Shown here: piece after piece, positions 60,217 to 64,000 of the stretch | Position numbering within the stretch: position 1 is the stretch's first letter | Layout of the letters: each line of letters starts with the position of its first letter | DNA from: Claveliimonas bilis | GTDB lineage: Bacteria > Bacillota > Clostridia > Lachnospirales > Lachnospiraceae | Direction: 5' to 3' | Length of the DNA stretch: 64,000 bases | Assembly (NCBI RefSeq): GCF_020892095.1 | Contig: NZ_AP024845.1 | Coordinates: 496,001 to 560,000 of the forward strand | Made by a program: the position numbers and the translations under genes | Notes under the pieces: generated by a model | What the model saw: only the letters and a program-made list of their open reading frames with translations | The model's database searches: none | What the model was told of the DNA's origin: nothing

Positions 60217-60840
60217 TTGCCACGTAATAAGTATCCAGAAGAAACAGTTCAAAAAATATTGGACGCTTCTTTAAAATTATTTTTAGAAAAAGGGTACGAA
60301 GAAACAACTGTATTAGATATTATAAGCGAAATGGGCGGACTGACGAGAGGCGCTTTTTATCATCATTTCAAATCAAAGGAAGAAGTATTTGATGCTTTAT
60401 GCGAAAAACTTTTTTATGAGAGTAATCCCTTTGAGATGGCAAAAAGCCACAAAGAACTGAACGGATTAGAAAAGTTGAAGTTCGTATTAAAAACATCTTT
60501 TGATGAAACAGAGCATCATCAGTTAAGTATGGCATCCATGCAGCTTATGGGAAGTCCAGCTTTTCTAAAAAAACTGATTGAAAGTAATCAGGAACTGGCG
60601 CCTATGTATCAAGAACTGATCGAGGAAGGAATACAAGACGGTTCAATTAAATCAGAACAGCCAAAATTATTAGCAGATTTATTTGTTCTTTTAACGAATT
60701 TCTGGTCGATACCTACGATATATCCCATGACTAATGATGAAGCATGGCAGAAATTTTTAATGATCAAATCGATCATGGATAATCTGGGGCTTCCAGTAAT
60801 TGATGATGAAATTGTCAAGTTATGCAAAGAAAACGCTTAG
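60217..60840 (+). CDS. TetR/AcrR-family regulator
   Basis: 207 residues if started at TTG 60217, after GGGGGTGAG; an ATG at 60199 is in frame but lies inside the operator palindrome. TetR helix-turn-helix: VQKILDASLKLFLEKGYEETTVLDIISEMGGLTRGAFYHHFKSKEEVFDAL. The C-terminal ligand domain is helical and unspecific. It is followed by an ABC exporter gene with a near-identical palindrome in front, so it probably represses that exporter and itself. AT-rich compared with the genes to its left, suggesting acquisition with the mobile block. Confidence 0.9.
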   Translation: MPRNKYPEETVQKILDASLKLFLEKGYEETTVLDIISEMGGLTRGAFYHHFKSKEEVFDALCEKLFYESNPFEMAKSHKELNGLEKLKFVLKTSFDETEHHQLSMASMQLMGSPAFLKKLIESNQELAPMYQELIEEGIQDGSIKSEQPKLLADLFVLLTNFWSIPTIYPMTNDEAWQKFLMIKSIMDNLGLPVIDDEIVKLCKENA

Positions 60841-60894
60841 CGCTGCACATGAAAATAAGATTGTCGAAAGGCAATTTTATTTTTAATAATATAC

Positions 60895-60911
60895 ATACAT
60901 GCAACATGTAT
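60895..60911. promoter_or_regulatory. TetR operator before the ABC exporter
   Basis: ATACATG-CAA-CATGTAT, perfect 7-bp arms, the same arms as the palindrome at 60184-60204 with a shorter centre. It ends just before the exporter's ribosome site. Confidence 0.65.
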
Positions 60912-60926
60912 AAAAAGGAGGAAATT

Positions 60927-62612
60927 ATGAGTATCTATATTAAGAAAAACAAGTTCTTATTTATCTTAACGATTTTAACCAGCGTAATCTCTTCTCTGGG
61001 GTATGTTTTTATGGCTGTCCTGCTTCAGCAACTATTGGATATCGCTATAGATAAAAATATCCAGCAATTTATAAGAATGGTTATATTTTCGATTATCTAT
61101 TTTGTAGTGTTGGGATTTTCTCTTTATCTCCAATCGTTACTGAGCAAAAAAGTGATTTGTAAGATTATGCTTCAAATCCGCTCGGATGTTTTTCTAGGAA
61201 CAATCAATCACAGTATAGAAGATTTTGAAAAGAAGAATACCGCTGATTATATATCTGTCGTTACAAATGATGTGAAAATGCTGGAGGACAATTTTTTACT
61301 CCCATTGTTTGAAGTAGTCCAATACACCGTTATCTTTATATCATCTTTCGTATTGATGATTTATTTTGACATCATTGTTACAGTTTGCGTAATAGCAGCG
61401 ATTGCAGTTATGTTCCTTGTACCAAGTCTGCTGGGTGGAGCACTGGAGAAAAGACAGAATCAGTTTTCTTCAAAGCTGGCAGAATTCACAGTCAGCTTAA
61501 AAGATATTCTGTCTGGATTTGAAATTATCAAATCATATTCTATGTCAAAAACCGTAATACAACGATTTGATAAGGCAAATACCGAAACGATCAAATCTAA
61601 ATATAGCGTTGACAGATTACTTGCACTAAACGAAGGGCTTTCTGCTTTCCTGGCCCTTATGGTTCAAATTGTGGTTCTATTTTTATCTGCTTACTTTATT
61701 ATTGCAGGACGCATAACTGTGGGAACTTTATTAGGAATGGTACAAGTGAGCAGTAATCTGGCAAATCCACTTATTATGATATTTACAAATATTCCTAAGA
61801 TGAAAAGCGTCCATCCTTTTGTAGAAAAGCTGGAAATCATATCGAAACATTCCATATCTCTGCCTCAAAACGAAAGTAAAGCCACATATCAATCTCATAT
61901 AAATGCAAAAGATTTGTCCTTTTCCTATGACGGAACAACAGATATATTAAGCGGAATAGACTGCCTTATTGAAAAAGGTAAGAAATACGTTATTGTTGGG
62001 AAAAGCGGTTGCGGAAAAAGTACACTGATCAAACTTTTATCTGGTTATTACTCCACATACAAAGGCAAAATTTTATATGATGATACGGAATTTCATATGC
62101 TGGATAAAGATAGTGTGGTCCAGATGTCATCAATCATCCATCAGAATATCTATATGTTTGACGAAACCATATATGACAATATCTGTTTACATGAACATTA
62201 TCCAGAGGAACAAGTTGAAAAAGTTATAGCGGACAGCGGATTGACCGAATTTATATCTGAGCTTCCAACCGGCTTGCAATATAGGGTCGGAGAAAATGGC
62301 TCTAATCTATCTGGTGGACAAAAACAAAGAATTGCAGTTGCACGTGCTTTGATCAGAAACAAACCTATTCTCATATTAGACGAGGGTACATCTGCCATTG
62401 ATATGCAGACAGCATACGATATTGAAAACAGATTATTAAAAATGGAAGATTTAACACTCATAACAATTACCCATCATTTAGAACAAAATTTATTGGATAA
62501 GTATGATGAAATCTTTTATATGGAAAATGGTCACATTAAAGAAAGAGGAAGTTTTAATCACCTTATCAATACATCCTCTTGTTTTTCAGAATATTTTCAT
62601 TTGAAGAAATAA
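60927..62612 (+). CDS. ABC exporter, fused membrane and ATPase domains
   Basis: 561 residues from ATG 60927 (AAAAAGGAGGAAATT; the frame is open to 60822). Six-helix type IV exporter membrane domain (residues about 10-305) and ATPase domain: Walker A VGKSGCGKSTLIKLL, Q-loop SSIIHQNIYMFDETIYDNI, signature NLSGGQKQRIAVARAL, Walker B ILILDEGTSAID, H-loop ITHHLEQ. All catalytic motifs are present, so it can work as a homodimer. Substrate is unknown; drugs, peptides or lipids are usual for the family. Controlled by the adjacent TetR. Confidence 0.9.
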   Translation: MSIYIKKNKFLFILTILTSVISSLGYVFMAVLLQQLLDIAIDKNIQQFIRMVIFSIIYFVVLGFSLYLQSLLSKKVICKIMLQIRSDVFLGTINHSIEDFEKKNTADYISVVTNDVKMLEDNFLLPLFEVVQYTVIFISSFVLMIYFDIIVTVCVIAAIAVMFLVPSLLGGALEKRQNQFSSKLAEFTVSLKDILSGFEIIKSYSMSKTVIQRFDKANTETIKSKYSVDRLLALNEGLSAFLALMVQIVVLFLSAYFIIAGRITVGTLLGMVQVSSNLANPLIMIFTNIPKMKSVHPFVEKLEIISKHSISLPQNESKATYQSHINAKDLSFSYDGTTDILSGIDCLIEKGKKYVIVGKSGCGKSTLIKLLSGYYSTYKGKILYDDTEFHMLDKDSVVQMSSIIHQNIYMFDETIYDNICLHEHYPEEQVEKVIADSGLTEFISELPTGLQYRVGENGSNLSGGQKQRIAVARALIRNKPILILDEGTSAIDMQTAYDIENRLLKMEDLTLITITHHLEQNLLDKYDEIFYMENGHIKERGSFNHLINTSSCFSEYFHLKK

Positions 62613-62627
62613 AGGACAACAGAGAGA

Positions 62628-62860
62628 ATGAAGACATCTTCTTTTAAAGAAGTCTTCAGACTACAATTCAACGCTTTAATGATGATAATCATAAAAGGCG
62701 CGTTGAAGCAAAAGAGAAAGTTGCTTGTCCGACGTTTCAAGCAGGAAGCGTTATTTTGTGAAATGGGTGAAGCAAAGCTGAATGAGCAAGGTAATGTTGA
62801 TAAGTATTCTTGCGATACAACGACATTCCCGGTGTTACATTTCACTGTTCAAATATCTGA
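62628..62860 (+). pseudogene. Truncated sigma-like ORF of a conjugative element
   Basis: About 78 residues remain: SSFKEVFRLQFNALMMIIIKG, then LLVRRFKQEALFCEMGEAKLNEQGN, VDKYSCDTTTFPVLHF. This resembles the N-terminal part of small sigma-70-like proteins common near Tn916-like integrative elements. The family-like sequence stops at about 62860, where an IS256-type end begins, and the remaining frame to 62897 is IS sequence. It was probably interrupted by that insertion. It starts 16 nt after the exporter stop. Confidence 0.6.
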
Positions 62861-64000
62861 GATAGTGTCAATAGTTTTTCGCAAAATCAAAACCTAGCCG
62901 TTTAGCAGCCGGTAGTCAGCCGGCTATGATATCAGACAGCAGATTCTCTTCTGGTTTGAAAAGATGATCCATATTCATATAGCGTCTAGCTCCCCAGCTG
63001 GTTGCTGCTACATGACGCAGTCTGGCACATACGAGCATCAAGGCACTCTGTCCATCGGGAAAAGCACCGATGGCTTTTGTACGGCGTTTAATTTCACGAT
63101 TGAGACGCTCAATTGTGTTATTGGTCCGAATCCGGCTCCAATGCTGTGTGGGAAAATCCATATAGGTCAAGGTTTCCTCGATTCCATCCTCCACCTTTTT
63201 GGCGGCTTTGGAAAGCTCATAGACTGGAGTTTTTCCGATATCTGGAGCGCTTTTTCACGAGCAGCTTCTTTACTCTCCTGTGCATGGATTGCCTTGAGCA
63301 TAAGAGCTACCGCTTTCATCTTGTTACGAGGTGTGACAGAAAATATATTTCTGTAAAAATGAACCGTACAACGTTGATATCTGGCATCTGGAAAGACTTC
63401 CGGAATGGTTTCAAGCATGCCAAGATTTTTATCGCCAATGATCAAACGTACACCAGTAAGCCCGCGTTCTTTCAGCCACACGAAGAAAGAACGCCAGCTT
63501 TCACGATCCTCTTTCATACCTTCCGCAGCGCCAAGGATTTCACGGCAGCCATCCTGACTGACTCCAATAGCAACGAGGATGGAAACATTCTGGATTTCAC
63601 CGCCCCAGCTGCGTTTCAAGTAGACACCATCTACGTAAACATAGGGGTAGTCCCCGGAAAGCGGACGGGTACGCCAGGTTTCGATATGCTCATAAGCTTT
63701 TTTATTCAGGTTACTGATGGTGCCAGGAGAGACTTTCGTTCCCCATAAGGCTTCGGTGATATCCTCCACACGGCGGACGGAAACACCTGCCAGATACATT
63801 TCGATCAGAGCTTCTTCCACGGAGGATTCTCTGCGGCGATATCTTTCAATGATTGCAGTTTCAAAAGGAATGCCTTTGAGTTTTGGAACTTTCAGCTCCA
63901 CTTCCCCAGCGGTAGTATGGAGATTCCGCTTATAATGACCGGAACGATATCCCTGACGATTAGAGGAACGCTCATACTTTTCAGCGTTGACTAATTCGTC
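62861..64000. mobile_element. IS256-type insertion sequence (partial)
   Basis: The left end begins about GATAGTGTCAATAG at 62861 inside a truncated ORF. The transposase reads toward this end on the minus strand, and the other end lies beyond the window. Confidence 0.75.
62916..64000 (-). pseudogene. IS256-family transposase, frameshifted and cut by the window edge
   Basis: Reading from 64000, the frame (DELVNAEKYERSSNRQGYRSG, then KVPKLKGIPFETAIIERYRRRE) runs without a break to about 63216 and then needs a -1 base shift to continue as KAAKKVEDGIEETLTYMDFPTQHWSRIRTNNTIERLNREIKRR to the stop at 62916. Mutator/IS256 DDE motifs are present: YVYVDGVYLKRSW, IGDKNLGM, and the terminal NTIERLNRE with the catalytic Glu. 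One missing base near 63216 (sequence ATGAGCTT where ATGAAGCTT would restore the frame) explains it. The copy is probably inactive unless this is a sequencing error. Confidence 0.85.

Noticed and set aside
59978-60307. 109-residue minus-strand ORF between the tyrosine phosphatase and TetR genes
   Set aside because: It overlaps the TetR start and operator region, has no ribosome site and no recognisable domain. A shorter open stretch in another frame (RTMAFYRFGYGRAAPD) may be a gene remnant but is not supported.
1-64000. tRNA, rRNA or CRISPR features
   Set aside because: I scanned the intergenic stretches for cloverleaf, rRNA-like and regularly spaced repeat patterns and found none.

Overview
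The window looks like a chromosomal stretch of a Firmicute of class Clostridia, most likely Lachnospiraceae. The reasons are a PolC-type replicative polymerase, the MurT/GatD pair, a YerC/TrpR-like regulator, an anaerobic indolepyruvate:ferredoxin oxidoreductase, strong AGGAGG ribosome sites and moderate GC. No rRNA, tRNA or CRISPR array is visible.

Left end (1 to about 10190): the right part of an integrated mobile element whose left end lies outside the window. It carries a cI-like repressor with an ImmA/IrrE protease, then four small same-strand genes (a TPR-like protein, a coiled-coil DUF4041/GIY-YIG protein, a bacterial PH-domain protein and a HEPN-like DUF3644 protein), each preceded by a variant of the same AT-rich leader. 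A type I toxin/antisense-RNA pair, DinD, an IS91-type element, an IS481-like element flanked by a ~30-bp direct repeat, and a large serine integrase follow. The integrase ends against a truncated substrate-binding lipoprotein gene, so the element appears to have integrated inside that gene. An IS4-type element (10575-12162) sits in the centre of a long palindrome; an uninterrupted relative of the palindrome lies at 15704-15748.

Core chromosome (12192 to about 59930), mostly minus strand: a PTS_EIIC_2-type permease with a GlnK/GlnL-like two-component system; unknown small genes; PHP phosphatase; YerC; D-serine dehydratase; FliB-like methylase; NCS2 purine permease; PtsI; a sulfur block (CysK, MetY and two Rrf2 regulators sharing an operator-like motif) next to a PurF paralogue that lacks the N-terminal nucleophile; a cold-shock protein; a MarR-DUF1538-PII operon; an aryl/indole-acid operon (PaaK, IorA, IorB, ACT, PaaK, ACT) behind a structured 165-nt leader; a flavin split-barrel protein; MnmM; a J-domain protein; a CprABC/LanFEG-like peptide-resistance transporter with its own two-component system; PolC and IspG; GatD and MurT; a candidate small RNA; a three-subunit xanthine-dehydrogenase-type enzyme; and a low-molecular-weight tyrosine phosphatase.

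Right end (about 59930-64000): an AT-richer, probably acquired block with a TetR regulator, an ABC exporter under matching palindromic operators, a truncated sigma-like ORF typical of conjugative elements, and an IS256-type element running off the window whose transposase carries a frameshift.

Functionally the core genes link sulfur amino acid synthesis, amino-acid fermentation (2-oxo-acid oxidation to aryl-CoA and release of acids), purine uptake or catabolism, and envelope maintenance and defence. The left arm is accessory DNA and is where new biology is most likely.
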